Below are positions 6,840 to 13,996 of a stretch of DNA of 14,471 nucleotides, piece after piece. The stretch's first letter is position 1, and every line of letters starts with the position of its first letter. The notes beneath the pieces were generated by a model that was not told the origin of the DNA, searched no databases, and was given only the letters and a program-made list of their open reading frames with translations. The position numbers and the translations under genes are program-made. The stretch is from an uncultured beta proteobacterium. GTDB lineage: Bacteria > Pseudomonadota > Gammaproteobacteria > Burkholderiales > Burkholderiaceae_C. Where the stretch lies: contig CAIMHL010000613.1 of assembly GCA_903840825.1 (NCBI GenBank), positions 1 through 14,471 of the forward strand. Direction: 5' to 3'.

Positions 6840-7283
6840 ATGAACCGCTTGAAAGTTACAGAAAAAATCATCTCCGCCAAAGTCTCCAAAGGCATCAAAT
6901 GGGACGATGTGGCCAAAAAAGTGGGCTTGAGCAAAGAGTGGGTAACCGCCGCCTGCCTGGGCCAGATGACGCTTGATGCGGCACAAGCAGCCACGCTGGG
7001 CGAGATTTTTGACCTCAACGCTGAAGAACAAAAGTGGCTGCAAGTGGTGCCCTACAAAGGCTCCCTGCCCACGCCTGTGCCGACCGACCCGCTGATCTAC
7101 CGCTGGTATGAAATTGTCAGTATCTACGGCACCACCATCAAGGAACTCATCCACGAAGAGTTTGGCGACGGCATTATGAGCGCCATTGACTTCAGCATGG
7201 ACATCGTGCGCCAACCTGACCCCAAAGGCGACCGCGTCAACGTGGTGCTTTCGGGCAAGTTTTTGCCTTACAAGCAGTATTGA
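6840..7283 (+). CDS. cynS: Cyanate hydratase (cyanase, CynS)
   Basis: 147 residues, close to the usual cyanase length. The enzyme converts cyanate and bicarbonate to carbamate and CO2, and carbamate then gives ammonia, so it both detoxifies cyanate and supplies nitrogen in the cytoplasm. The N-terminal helix-turn-helix-like domain covers about residues 1-75. The catalytic C-terminal domain carries YRWYEIVSIYGTTIKELIHEE and FGDGIMSAIDF. Arg88, Glu91 and Ser114 line up with the E. coli active-site triad Arg96/Glu99/Ser122 by a constant offset of eight. The start is supported by AGAAGGA a few bases upstream. It is the last gene of the transporter operon, followed nine bases later by a strong hairpin. 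This gene is the main reason for calling the transporter a cyanate importer. I see no carbonic anhydrase gene, which accompanies cynS in some bacteria. Confidence 0.98.
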   Translation: MNRLKVTEKIISAKVSKGIKWDDVAKKVGLSKEWVTAACLGQMTLDAAQAATLGEIFDLNAEEQKWLQVVPYKGSLPTPVPTDPLIYRWYEIVSIYGTTIKELIHEEFGDGIMSAIDFSMDIVRQPDPKGDRVNVVLSGKFLPYKQY

Positions 7284-7291
7284 TGCAGCCC

Positions 7292-7317
7292 CGTCAGCCC
7301 GGTGCGCCGGGCTGACG
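7292..7317 (+). terminator. Hairpin after cynS, probable operon terminator
   Basis: An 11-bp perfect stem, CGTCAGCCCGG paired with CCGGGCTGACG, around the loop TGCG starts nine bases after the cynS stop. It is very GC-rich, but CTGTGG rather than a T-run follows, so it is an imperfect intrinsic terminator. It also overlaps the 3' end of the GST remnant on the other strand and could act on either transcript. Confidence 0.55.
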
Positions 7318-7446
7318 CTGTGGAGCAGCTTGGGCAAACGCCTCCAGCGCATCACACCGGGCCACGATGCGCTCAATGCTGGGCATGTGCGCCACGGTAA
7401 TTTTGAAAATGGCCATGACTTTCACTACGCTGGCCAGACAAATGCA
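7294..7446 (-). pseudogene. C-terminal remnant of a glutathione S-transferase (zeta/MaiA-like)
   Basis: Read on the minus strand up to the stop at 7294-7296, this encodes about 48 residues: CLASVVKVMAIFKITV, then AHMPSIERIVARCDALEAF, ending AQAAPQRQPGAPG. This matches the C-terminal helix region of GST-family proteins, which often end in PxRQPxAP. In full-length relatives the CLASVV helix is preceded by the conserved ADI turn and roughly 150 more residues. Here the same frame hits a stop (TGA at 7498-7500) and nothing GST-like precedes it in any frame. It is therefore a 5'-truncated, probably dead fragment. A different minus frame (7373-7555) gives 60 residues that I do not recognise. Confidence 0.6.
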
Positions 7447-7579
7447 TGAGCAGCAACTCCTGGGCGCGCCACTGCTGATCGTCGTCCAAAGGTTTGGTCA
7501 GCGAAACAGCGGGGTTGGCGTGTCCGGTTGAAGTCAAGGCTTGGATCCTATACAAAACTCTAACGCCATGCTACCAGCC

Positions 7580-10500
7580 TCACCCCGCCAACAAAGCCGC
7601 ATTCCCCCCAGCCGCTGTCGTGTTCACCGTAATGGTTTGCTCGGCGCAAAAGCGGTACAGGTAATGCGGCCCACCCGCTTTGGGGCCGGTGCCACTCAGG
7701 CCTTCGCCGCCAAACGGCTGCACGCCCACCACGGCGCCAATCTGGTTGCGGTTGATGTAGACGTTTCCAATGTGGGCGGCTTGGGCCAGGGCTTGGGCGC
7801 GCGAGTCGATGCGGGTTTGAATGCCCAAGGTGAGGCCGTAGCCCAGCGCGTTAATTTGCTCTATCACCGCCATCGGGTCACCGCGCCAGCGCACGATGTG
7901 CAGCACCGGGCCAAAGATTTCTTGCTGCATGTCGGCGATGGCATTGATCTCGAAGGCATGGGGTGGGATCAGGTGCGTCAGTGGCAGCCCTACGCCGTCA
8001 TTGCGAGCGAAGCGCGGCAATCCATCTTGGTGGACCAAGCCAGCATTCGGCAGGAGCGCTTTGGCAGTTTGGTTCAGGCGCGCTAGGTGGGCACTGATGC
8101 CGTCAAACGCTTCGCGGTCAATCACCGGGCCCACGTCGGTGGCCAAGTCGGCGGGGTCGCCTGCCACCAGCTCTTGGGCGGTGCCTTGGATCATCTCAAT
8201 CACGCGCTCGGCTATTTCCTCGTGCACGCACAGCAAACGCAAGGCCGAGCAGCGCTGGCCGGCGCTCTTGAACGCGCTTTGCATCACCGCGTCCACCACC
8301 TGCTCGGGCAGGGCGCTGCTGTCCACCAGCATGGCGTTGATGCCGCCGGTCTCGGCGATCAGCGGCACAATCGGCCCGTCTTTGGCGGCCAGCGCCCGGT
8401 TGATGATTTTCGCCACCGAGGTAGAGCCGGTGAACACCACCCCCGCCACGCCGGGTTGCGCCACCAGCGCCGCGCCTACGGTCTCGCCCGGGCCGTGCAG
8501 CAATTGCAAAGCGCCCTCAGGCACCCCGGCGGCGTGCAAGAGTTGCACGGCAGCCCACGCCACGCCCGGGGTTTGCTCGGCAGGCTTGGCCAGCACTGTG
8601 TTGCCGGTGACCAACGCAGCGGCCACTTGCCCCATAAAAATGGCCAACGGAAAGTTCCACGGGCTGATGCACACCCAAGGGCCCCGGGCAACAAGTCGCA
8701 GTTCGTTGCTTTCGCCCGTCACACCCAGCGCCTCGCCATCCTGAATGCCCGGAAGCGCGATGGGCGCCATGACGCGCTCGGCCTCACCCGCGTAGTAGCG
8801 CAAAAAGTCGATGGCCTCGCGCACCTCGCTTAACGCATCGCCCCAGGTTTTAAAAGCTTCTTTCACCAACAAGGCGCAGAACATGGGCGTCTGGCTTTCC
8901 AGCGCATCGGCAGCTTTGCGCAAAACAGCAGACCGCTCAAAGACGCTAGTCTTGCTCCATTTTTTATAGCTTGTTAAGCTTTTATGCATTGCCTCAGAGA
9001 CCATTTTTATATCAAAAACGGGGACAGCAGGCACCAACACGCTTGTATAAGCGCCCAGCAAGGGCGCGCGCATGGCGTGTACGGTCAAATCAAGCCCTGT
9101 GCTGTTTTGACGGGCCGCACCAAAAATGGCCGCTGGCAAGGGCAATGAAGGTTGGGGTGAGAGGCGCAGGGGTGAGATCAGCAGCTCTTGCATGCCCACC
9201 GACTCATCGGCCAACTGGTGCACAAACGAGGAATTGGCACCGTTCTCCAGCAGGCGGCGCACCAGGTAGGCCAGCAAGTCCTTGTGCGCACCCACCGGGG
9301 CATACACGCGGCAGGCGATCAACGGATTTTTGAGCACCTCGCGGTACACGCCCTCGCCCATGCCGTGCAGGCGTTGCAGCTCAAAGGGGGCGCCGCTCTT
9401 GGCGCCCATTTGCAAAATGGCGGCGATGGTGGCGGCGTTGTGCGTGGCAAATTGGGGGTAAATGGCGTCGGGCGCGGCCATCAGCGCACGGGCGCAGGCC
9501 AAATAGGACACGTCGGTGTGGTGTTTGTGGGTGAACACCGGGTAGTGGCTCAGGCCCAACTCTTGGGCTCGTTTGATTTCAGCATCCCAGTACGCGCCCT
9601 TGACTAGGCGGCACATCAGGCGCACCTGGTGGCACCGGGCCAGGGCAGTGACGTGGTCGATGAGTTCAAGTGCCCGCGTTTGGTAGGCCTGCATGGCCAA
9701 ACCCAAGCCGCTCCACTGTGGGAAATGCTGGGCTACTTGCACCACCAAAGCCTCCAGTACGTCCAGCGAGAGTTCCAGCCGGTCGACCTCTTCGGCGTCA
9801 ATGGTGAGGTTGATGTTGGCGCGGGCGGCTTGTTGGCACAGACCCCACACCCGGGGCACCAGCTCGGCCATGACGCGGGCCTTGTTGGCGTCTTCATAGC
9901 GTGGGTGCAGCGCGCTGAGCTTGATGGAAATACCATCATTTAACTCACAAGGATCGGTAAAGACTGCTTGACCAGCTATAGACTTTATAGCGTTTTGGTA
10001 GCTGGCCAGGTAGGTGAGCGCGTCTGCCTCGGTGCGGGCGCCCTCGCCCAGCATGTCGTAGCTGTAGCGCACATTCTGGCTTTTCCCCTTGGCCGAGGCC
10101 GCCTCGGCGAGGGCCTCCCGGATGGTTTGGCCCAGCACAAACTGGCGGCCCAGCAGCTGCACGGCGCGCAAGGTAGCGGCCACCACGGAACGCGCGCCCA
10201 GTTTGGCGAAAACGCCGGTGGGGGCTTCGCTGTCGGGCAAAAACTTTTTGCTTAAAGCAATGGCGTGGCTGCTCAGGCGCGCCAGCGTCTGGTCGCCCGA
10301 GGCCTCAAAGTCAGCGCGGCCGAGTTGGTCGGCGGTGAGCGCAATGGCGGTCTCAGCATCAGGCACGCGCAGCAGCGCTTCGGCCAAGCGCATCAGGGCC
10401 AAGCCTTCGGCGCTGGAAATGGGGTATTCCTTGAGCAAGCTCTCCATCGCCCAAAACGGCGGCGGGTTTTGGCGCACCGCCTGCACCCAAGGCGCAGCCA

Positions 10501-10609
10501 CACGGGCAGCGTCAGCCCAGTCCAGCGCCTGCGCCAAGGCGCCTAAGCGGTGGGCGACGATGTCCGACTCAGGACGGTAAGGGTTGGGCAGATGGGAAGT
10601 GACAAACAT
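7580..10609 (-). CDS. putA: Bifunctional proline dehydrogenase / L-glutamate-gamma-semialdehyde dehydrogenase PutA (short type)
   Basis: 1009 residues. It oxidises proline to P5C with FAD, then to glutamate with NAD+, passing the intermediate between sites. The proline dehydrogenase half includes DGISIKLSALHPRYE, RLVKGAYWDAEIKRAQ, ELQRLHGMG and the C-terminal YLVRRLLENGANSSFV. The aldehyde dehydrogenase half (from about 545) has ISPWNFPLAIFMGQ, VVFTGSTSVA, IAETGG and the catalytic Cys787 in GQRCSALR. There is no N-terminal ribbon-helix-helix DNA-binding domain, so this is the minimal type A form that cannot repress itself; control likely comes from the divergent Lrp-type gene. Two oddities: residues about 862-871 (GLPRFARND) are encoded by a dispersed repeat, and the inter-domain residues about 531-553 lie in an AT-rich degenerate repeat. 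The frame is intact, so the protein is probably functional. Confidence 0.97.
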   Translation of the reverse strand: MFVTSHLPNPYRPESDIVAHRLGALAQALDWADAARVAAPWVQAVRQNPPPFWAMESLLKEYPISSAEGLALMRLAEALLRVPDAETAIALTADQLGRADFEASGDQTLARLSSHAIALSKKFLPDSEAPTGVFAKLGARSVVAATLRAVQLLGRQFVLGQTIREALAEAASAKGKSQNVRYSYDMLGEGARTEADALTYLASYQNAIKSIAGQAVFTDPCELNDGISIKLSALHPRYEDANKARVMAELVPRVWGLCQQAARANINLTIDAEEVDRLELSLDVLEALVVQVAQHFPQWSGLGLAMQAYQTRALELIDHVTALARCHQVRLMCRLVKGAYWDAEIKRAQELGLSHYPVFTHKHHTDVSYLACARALMAAPDAIYPQFATHNAATIAAILQMGAKSGAPFELQRLHGMGEGVYREVLKNPLIACRVYAPVGAHKDLLAYLVRRLLENGANSSFVHQLADESVGMQELLISPLRLSPQPSLPLPAAIFGAARQNSTGLDLTVHAMRAPLLGAYTSVLVPAVPVFDIKMVSEAMHKSLTSYKKWSKTSVFERSAVLRKAADALESQTPMFCALLVKEAFKTWGDALSEVREAIDFLRYYAGEAERVMAPIALPGIQDGEALGVTGESNELRLVARGPWVCISPWNFPLAIFMGQVAAALVTGNTVLAKPAEQTPGVAWAAVQLLHAAGVPEGALQLLHGPGETVGAALVAQPGVAGVVFTGSTSVAKIINRALAAKDGPIVPLIAETGGINAMLVDSSALPEQVVDAVMQSAFKSAGQRCSALRLLCVHEEIAERVIEMIQGTAQELVAGDPADLATDVGPVIDREAFDGISAHLARLNQTAKALLPNAGLVHQDGLPRFARNDGVGLPLTHLIPPHAFEINAIADMQQEIFGPVLHIVRWRGDPMAVIEQINALGYGLTLGIQTRIDSRAQALAQAAHIGNVYINRNQIGAVVGVQPFGGEGLSGTGPKAGGPHYLYRFCAEQTITVNTTAAGGNAALLAG
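7996..8024. repeat. Dispersed repeat fragment (TCATTGCGAGCGAAGC type) inside putA
   Basis: The 29 bases begin CGTCATTGCGAGCGAAGCGC and end GGCAATCCA. This is a short palindromic-type repeat that I know from memory to occur widely in bacterial genomes and metagenomes. It lies in frame within putA and is read on the minus strand as GLPRFARND. Just beside it is a 6-bp inverted repeat, CTTGGT (8026-8031) and ACCAAG (8034-8039). Confidence 0.65.
8959..9018. repeat. AT-rich degenerate repeat copy inside the putA linker
   Basis: An AT-rich patch in otherwise GC-rich coding DNA contains TTTTTATAGCTTGTTAAGC, then CAGAGACCATTTTTATATC. A similar patch occurs on the other strand in yggS (11401-11460). 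An ungapped alignment by eye gives 26 of 45 identical positions, including TAGCTTG and AGAG. Inside putA it encodes VFDIKMVSEAMHKSLTSYKK in the region joining the two enzymatic domains. Confidence 0.5.
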
Positions 10610-10707
10610 GGGCAGTCTCGGTCAAAATGGAGGAATGTGTTATTTTTACGGTTTTCATGCTTAATATTTCACCAAAAATATCAACGAAATTAGATTAATA
10701 AACACCT
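10610..10707. promoter_or_regulatory. Divergent putA / Lrp-regulator control region
   Basis: 98 AT-rich bases lie between the two start codons. They include the inverted repeat ATATTT (10664-10669) and AAATAT (10676-10681) with a six-base gap, plus long A/T tracts. AT-rich degenerate dyads are typical binding sites for Lrp/AsnC proteins, and Lrp-type PutR proteins usually act on the neighbouring putA promoter. No clear -35/-10 pair was assigned. Confidence 0.5.
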
Positions 10708-11178
10708 ATGTCTTCAGAAACACTTGACCGCACCGACCTCAAAATCCTCGATGCTCTGCAAACCGATGGCCGCTTGTCCAACCTCAAATTGGCCGAAAAC
10801 GTGGGCCTGTCACCCACTGCGGTGCTGGCGCGGGTGCAGCGGCTGAGCAAAGACGGCTACATCCTGGGCTATGAGGCGCGCTTAAACCCGCTAAAGCTCG
10901 GGGCGGGGCTGATGGTATTTGTGGAAGTGTTGCTAGACAAAACGACGCCCAATGTGTTTGAGGCCTTCAAAGCCGCCGTGCAGGTGCGCGGCGAGATTTT
11001 GGAGTGTCACATGGTGGCCGGTGGTTTTGACTACCTGCTCAAAACCCGCATGGCCGACATGACGGCCTACCGCGAATTTGCCGGCACCGTGCTGTGGCAG
11101 CTGCCCGGCGTGCGCGAAACCCGCACTTATGCGGTGATGGAAGAAATCAAAAACACCACCCGTCTGCCGCTGCGTTGA
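10708..11178 (+). CDS. Lrp/AsnC-family transcriptional regulator, probable PutR
   Basis: 156 residues, normal for the family. The N-terminal winged helix-turn-helix (about 8-60) reads DRTDLKILDALQTDGRLSNL through LSPTAVLARVQRLSKDGYI. The C-terminal RAM/AsnC ligand-binding domain (about 70-150) contains ECHMVAGGFDYLLKTRMADM and YREFAGTVLWQLPGV. It is divergent from putA with starts 98 bases apart, the arrangement seen for PutR activators that respond to proline. That suggests it senses proline and turns on putA, which here lacks its own repressor domain. The ligand is inferred from context only; a more general Lrp role cannot be excluded. Confidence 0.94.
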   Translation: MSSETLDRTDLKILDALQTDGRLSNLKLAENVGLSPTAVLARVQRLSKDGYILGYEARLNPLKLGAGLMVFVEVLLDKTTPNVFEAFKAAVQVRGEILECHMVAGGFDYLLKTRMADMTAYREFAGTVLWQLPGVRETRTYAVMEEIKNTTRLPLR

Positions 11179-11200
11179 GGGCGGGCACGAGGTCTTGCTT

Positions 11201-11235
11201 CCGAGATTTACGCGACTTCATTCCGGGATTTACGC
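11201..11235. repeat. Direct repeat between two convergent genes
   Basis: CCGAGATTTACGC (11201-11213) and CCGGGATTTACGC (11223-11235) are direct copies differing at one base and offset by 22 bases. They lie in the 93-base gap between the Lrp-type regulator and yggS, which converge. No good intrinsic terminator was seen in the gap. Confidence 0.6.
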
Positions 11236-11271
11236 AGTTTTAGTGGCTTCATCCTGTCAGGCGGAGCGCTT

Positions 11272-11964
11272 TTAAGCGGGGTAAGACCGCCCCCCAAAAA
11301 TAGCACTCCCCACCCTCACCATCGTGCTGCCAGCGTGAATGGCGGCTTCTAGGTCGGCGCTCATGCCGATGGACAAAGTATCCAGAGCCAAGCCTTCTGC
11401 ATTTAAAGCATCAAATACGGCTCTAATGCTCGCCAATATTGCTATGCAAGCTACAAAATCAGGAGTTGGCTCGGGGATGCTCATCACCCCGCGCAAACGC
11501 ACATTAGGCAAGGCGGCTACTGCTTTGGCCAGGGCCAGCGCCTCGGGCGGGGGCACGCCTGACTTGTTGTCGCCGCCATCCACATTCACCTGCAGGCACA
11601 GCTGCAAAGGCGGCAAGTGCGCGGGGCGCTGCTCGCTCAGGCGCTGCGCAATTTTGAGGCGGTCGATGGTGTGGACCCAGTCAAAATTTTCGGCCACCAG
11701 GCGGGTCTTGTTGCTTTGTATCGGGCCAATACAGTGCCACTGCAGCGGCAAATCGCGCAAGGCGGCTATTTTTTCTACCGCCTCCTGAATGTAGTTTTCA
11801 CCAAACGCGGTTTGCCCGGCGGCATAAGCCTCTCGAACCGCATCAGGCCCGAAGGTTTTGGAAACAGCCAGCAAGGTCACGGTCTGGGGGCTGCGGTTGG
11901 CGGCTTGGCAAGCTGCGTCAATTCTTGCGCGTACCGCAAGTAGCCGGGTTTGAATAGTGCTCAT
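11272..11964 (-). CDS. yggS: YggS/PROSC-family pyridoxal phosphate homeostasis protein
   Basis: 230 residues, full length. The family binds PLP through a single TIM-barrel domain and buffers cellular PLP; it has no known catalytic activity. Visible marks are the PLP lysine Lys36 in LLAVSKTF, FGENYIQEAVEKI, WHCIGPIQSNK, the signature GMSADLEAAI and VRVGSAIFGGR at the end. Its place, divergent from pilT with only about 35 bases between starts, is the arrangement known from Pseudomonas and many betaproteobacteria. The helix around DFVACIAILASIRAVFDALN, before ALDTLSIGMS, is encoded by an AT-rich patch (11401-11460) resembling the repeat in putA; length and frame remain normal. Confidence 0.96.
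   Translation of the reverse strand: MSTIQTRLLAVRARIDAACQAANRSPQTVTLLAVSKTFGPDAVREAYAAGQTAFGENYIQEAVEKIAALRDLPLQWHCIGPIQSNKTRLVAENFDWVHTIDRLKIAQRLSEQRPAHLPPLQLCLQVNVDGGDNKSGVPPPEALALAKAVAALPNVRLRGVMSIPEPTPDFVACIAILASIRAVFDALNAEGLALDTLSIGMSADLEAAIHAGSTMVRVGSAIFGGRSYPA
11401..11460. repeat. AT-rich degenerate repeat copy inside yggS
   Basis: Read on the minus strand, this patch contains GATTTTGTAGCTTGCATAGC and GCATTAGAGCCGTATTTGA. It parallels the putA copy at 8959-9018 (TAGCTTG, AGC, AGAG, TTT at matching spacing). It stands out by low GC content within yggS. It could be a diverged mobile repeat absorbed into coding sequence, or chance similarity. Confidence 0.4.
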
Positions 11965-11999
11965 AATGTTTCCAAGCGTAACAAATGGTGAGGTACTTT

Positions 12000-13046
12000 T
12001 TGGATATTTCTCAACTTCTGGCTCTCAGTGTCAACAATCAGGCCTCAGACCTGCACCTCTCGGCGGGTCTGCCGCCCCTGCTTCGCATCCACGGCGATAT
12101 TGCGCGCATGGACGCACCCGCGCTAGACCACGCCGCCGTGCTGGCTTTGGTGCACAGAACCATGAACGAGAACCAGCGCCAACTGTTTGCGCAACACATG
12201 GATCTCGATTACTCGTTTGAAATTGCCGGATTGGCCCGCTTTCGCGTCAACGCGTTCAACCACCTGCGGGGCGCCGGGGCGGTGTTTCGCACCATTCCCA
12301 GCCAAATTCTGACACTAGAGGCACTGAAAACTCCCCGCATATTTGCTGATCTGGCCCTCAAACCACGCGGCTTGGTGCTGGTGACCGGGCCGACGGGCTC
12401 AGGCAAGTCCACCACCTTGGCAGCGATGGTCAACCACCGCAACGAGCATGAAAAGGGCCATATTCTGACTGTAGAAGATCCGATTGAGTTTGTTCATGAA
12501 TCACGCATGAGCCTGATCAACCAGCGCGAGGTTGGCGCCCACACCCAAAGTTTCGCCTCCGCCTTGCGCGCCGCGCTGCGCGAAGACCCAGATGTGATTC
12601 TGGTGGGTGAAATGCGCGACCTTGAAACTATTCGGCTGGCCATGACGGCGGCAGAAACCGGGCATTTGGTGCTGGGCACGCTGCACACCTCCAGCGCAGC
12701 CAAGACCATTGACCGCATCATCGATGTGTTTCCCGGTGACGAAAAAGAGATGATTCGCGCCATGCTGTCCGAGTCGCTGCAGGCCGTCATCTCGCAAACC
12801 CTGTGCAAAACCAGCGATGGTCAAGGCCGGGTGGCTGCGTTTGAGATCATGCTGGGCAGCAACGCCATTCGCAACCTGATCCGTGAGGGCAAAGTGGCGC
12901 AGATGTACTCCACCATGCAAACCGGCAGCAATGTGGGCATGCAAACGCTGGACCAGAGCCTCAGCGATTTGGTTAAACGGAACATAATCTCATCGGCCGA
13001 GGCCCGCAGCAAAGCCAAAACACCCGAGAATTTCCCCGCCAACTAA
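12000..13046 (+). CDS. pilT: Type IV pilus retraction ATPase PilT
   Basis: 348 residues from a TTG start; PilT proteins are usually about 345. It is a cytoplasmic hexameric ATPase that depolymerises type IV pili for twitching motility and DNA uptake. The protein opens with the family-typical DISQLLALSVNNQASDLHLS. Walker A GPTGSGKS is at residues 130-137, the Asp box is TVEDPIEF, Walker B is in DPDVILVGEMRDLET, and the His box is TGHLVLGTLHT. It ends with the PilT-type SEARSKAKTPENF. TTG 12000 is preferred because GGTGAGG sits just upstream and the N-terminus then matches the family. An in-frame ATG at 11985 would add five residues but has no ribosome site. It is divergent from yggS. The usual follower pilU is absent; an unrelated dehydrogenase gene starts 32 bases after the stop. 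Confidence 0.95.
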   Translation: MDISQLLALSVNNQASDLHLSAGLPPLLRIHGDIARMDAPALDHAAVLALVHRTMNENQRQLFAQHMDLDYSFEIAGLARFRVNAFNHLRGAGAVFRTIPSQILTLEALKTPRIFADLALKPRGLVLVTGPTGSGKSTTLAAMVNHRNEHEKGHILTVEDPIEFVHESRMSLINQREVGAHTQSFASALRAALREDPDVILVGEMRDLETIRLAMTAAETGHLVLGTLHTSSAAKTIDRIIDVFPGDEKEMIRAMLSESLQAVISQTLCKTSDGQGRVAAFEIMLGSNAIRNLIREGKVAQMYSTMQTGSNVGMQTLDQSLSDLVKRNIISSAEARSKAKTPENFPAN

Positions 13047-13078
13047 TTTGTCACTCTCCCCCTGAAGCGCCCTCATTC

Positions 13079-13993
13079 ATGTCCAACATCAACGCGAAAA
13101 CTTACGACTCCACCCCTTCCCTCAAAGTAGCCTTTTTAGGTTTGGGTGTCATGGGCTACCCCATGGCCGGTCATTTGGAACAAGCTGGCCACCAGGTCAC
13201 GGTGTACAACCGTACGGCCGCCAAATCGGTCGCCTGGTGCGCTGAGTTTCCCGGTGCAGGCGCGTCAAAGCACGCTGAAACCCCGCGCCTGGCGGCCCAA
13301 AATGCCGACATCATATTTAGCTGTGTGGGCAACGACGATGACTTGCGCAGCGTCACCCTGGGCGCCGATGGTGCTTTTGCCGGCATGAAGCCCGGTGCGG
13401 TGTTTGTGGACCACACCACAGCGTCGGCCAGCGTAGCGCGTGAGCTGTTCACTGCGGCTAAAAACCTGGGGCTCAATTTTGTCGATGCGCCCGTGTCAGG
13501 CGGACAGGCTGGTGCGCAAAACGGCATGCTCACCGTCATGTGCGGTGGAGACGCCGCTGCCTTTGCCGCTGCGCAGCCTGCGGGCATGGCGTTTTCCAAA
13601 GCCTTCACCTACCTGGGCGAGAGCGGTGCCGGTCAGCTAGCCAAAATGGTCAATCAGATTTGCATTGCCGGGTTGGTGCAGGGCCTCTCGGAAGCCATTG
13701 CCTTCGGCCAACAAGCCGGGCTCGACATGAACCAGGTGCTCGATGTGATTGGCAAGGGGGCCGCACAAAGCTGGCAACTCGACAACCGGGGCAAAACCAT
13801 GGTGGCCGATAAGTTTGACTTTGGCTTTGCTGTGGACTGGATGCGAAAAGACCTCGGCTTGGTGCTGGACGAAGCCAAGCGCAATGGCGCGCGGCTGCCC
13901 GTGACGGCGCTGGTCGACCAGTTCTATGCCGATGTGCAGCACATGGGCGGCCAGCGCTGGGACACATCCAGCCTGATCAAGCGGCTGCGCTAA
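13079..13993 (+). CDS. NAD(P)-dependent beta-hydroxyacid dehydrogenase (3-hydroxyisobutyrate dehydrogenase/GarR family)
   Basis: 304 residues. The N-terminal Rossmann fold has the dinucleotide motif GLGVMG at residues 21-26, with VYNRT ending the second strand. The substrate-binding signature is DAPVSGG at 136-142, and the catalytic lysine is Lys189 in KMVNQ. These features place it among enzymes that oxidise or reduce small beta-hydroxy acids such as 3-hydroxyisobutyrate, tartronate semialdehyde or succinic semialdehyde; the sequence does not settle which. It starts 32 bases after pilT with a weak ribosome site, so co-transcription is possible but a functional link is unlikely. An extension of about 14 residues precedes the first strand. 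Its stop lies three bases from the stop of the convergent BON-domain gene. Confidence 0.92.
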   Translation: MSNINAKTYDSTPSLKVAFLGLGVMGYPMAGHLEQAGHQVTVYNRTAAKSVAWCAEFPGAGASKHAETPRLAAQNADIIFSCVGNDDDLRSVTLGADGAFAGMKPGAVFVDHTTASASVARELFTAAKNLGLNFVDAPVSGGQAGAQNGMLTVMCGGDAAAFAAAQPAGMAFSKAFTYLGESGAGQLAKMVNQICIAGLVQGLSEAIAFGQQAGLDMNQVLDVIGKGAAQSWQLDNRGKTMVADKFDFGFAVDWMRKDLGLVLDEAKRNGARLPVTALVDQFYADVQHMGGQRWDTSSLIKRLR

Positions 13994-13996
13994 GCC

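Noticed and set aside
6693..7376. 227-codon antisense frame over cynS
   Set aside because: It overlaps the whole of cynS, whose active-site residues are all present on the plus strand.
7373..7555. 60-codon minus-strand frame downstream of putA
   Set aside because: No recognisable motif and no ribosome site, and it partly overlaps the GST remnant in another frame; kept only as a note in that entry.
11236..11290. Possible terminator between the Lrp-type gene and yggS (GCTTTTAAGC)
   Set aside because: The stem is only four base pairs and no T-run follows, so it is not supportable.
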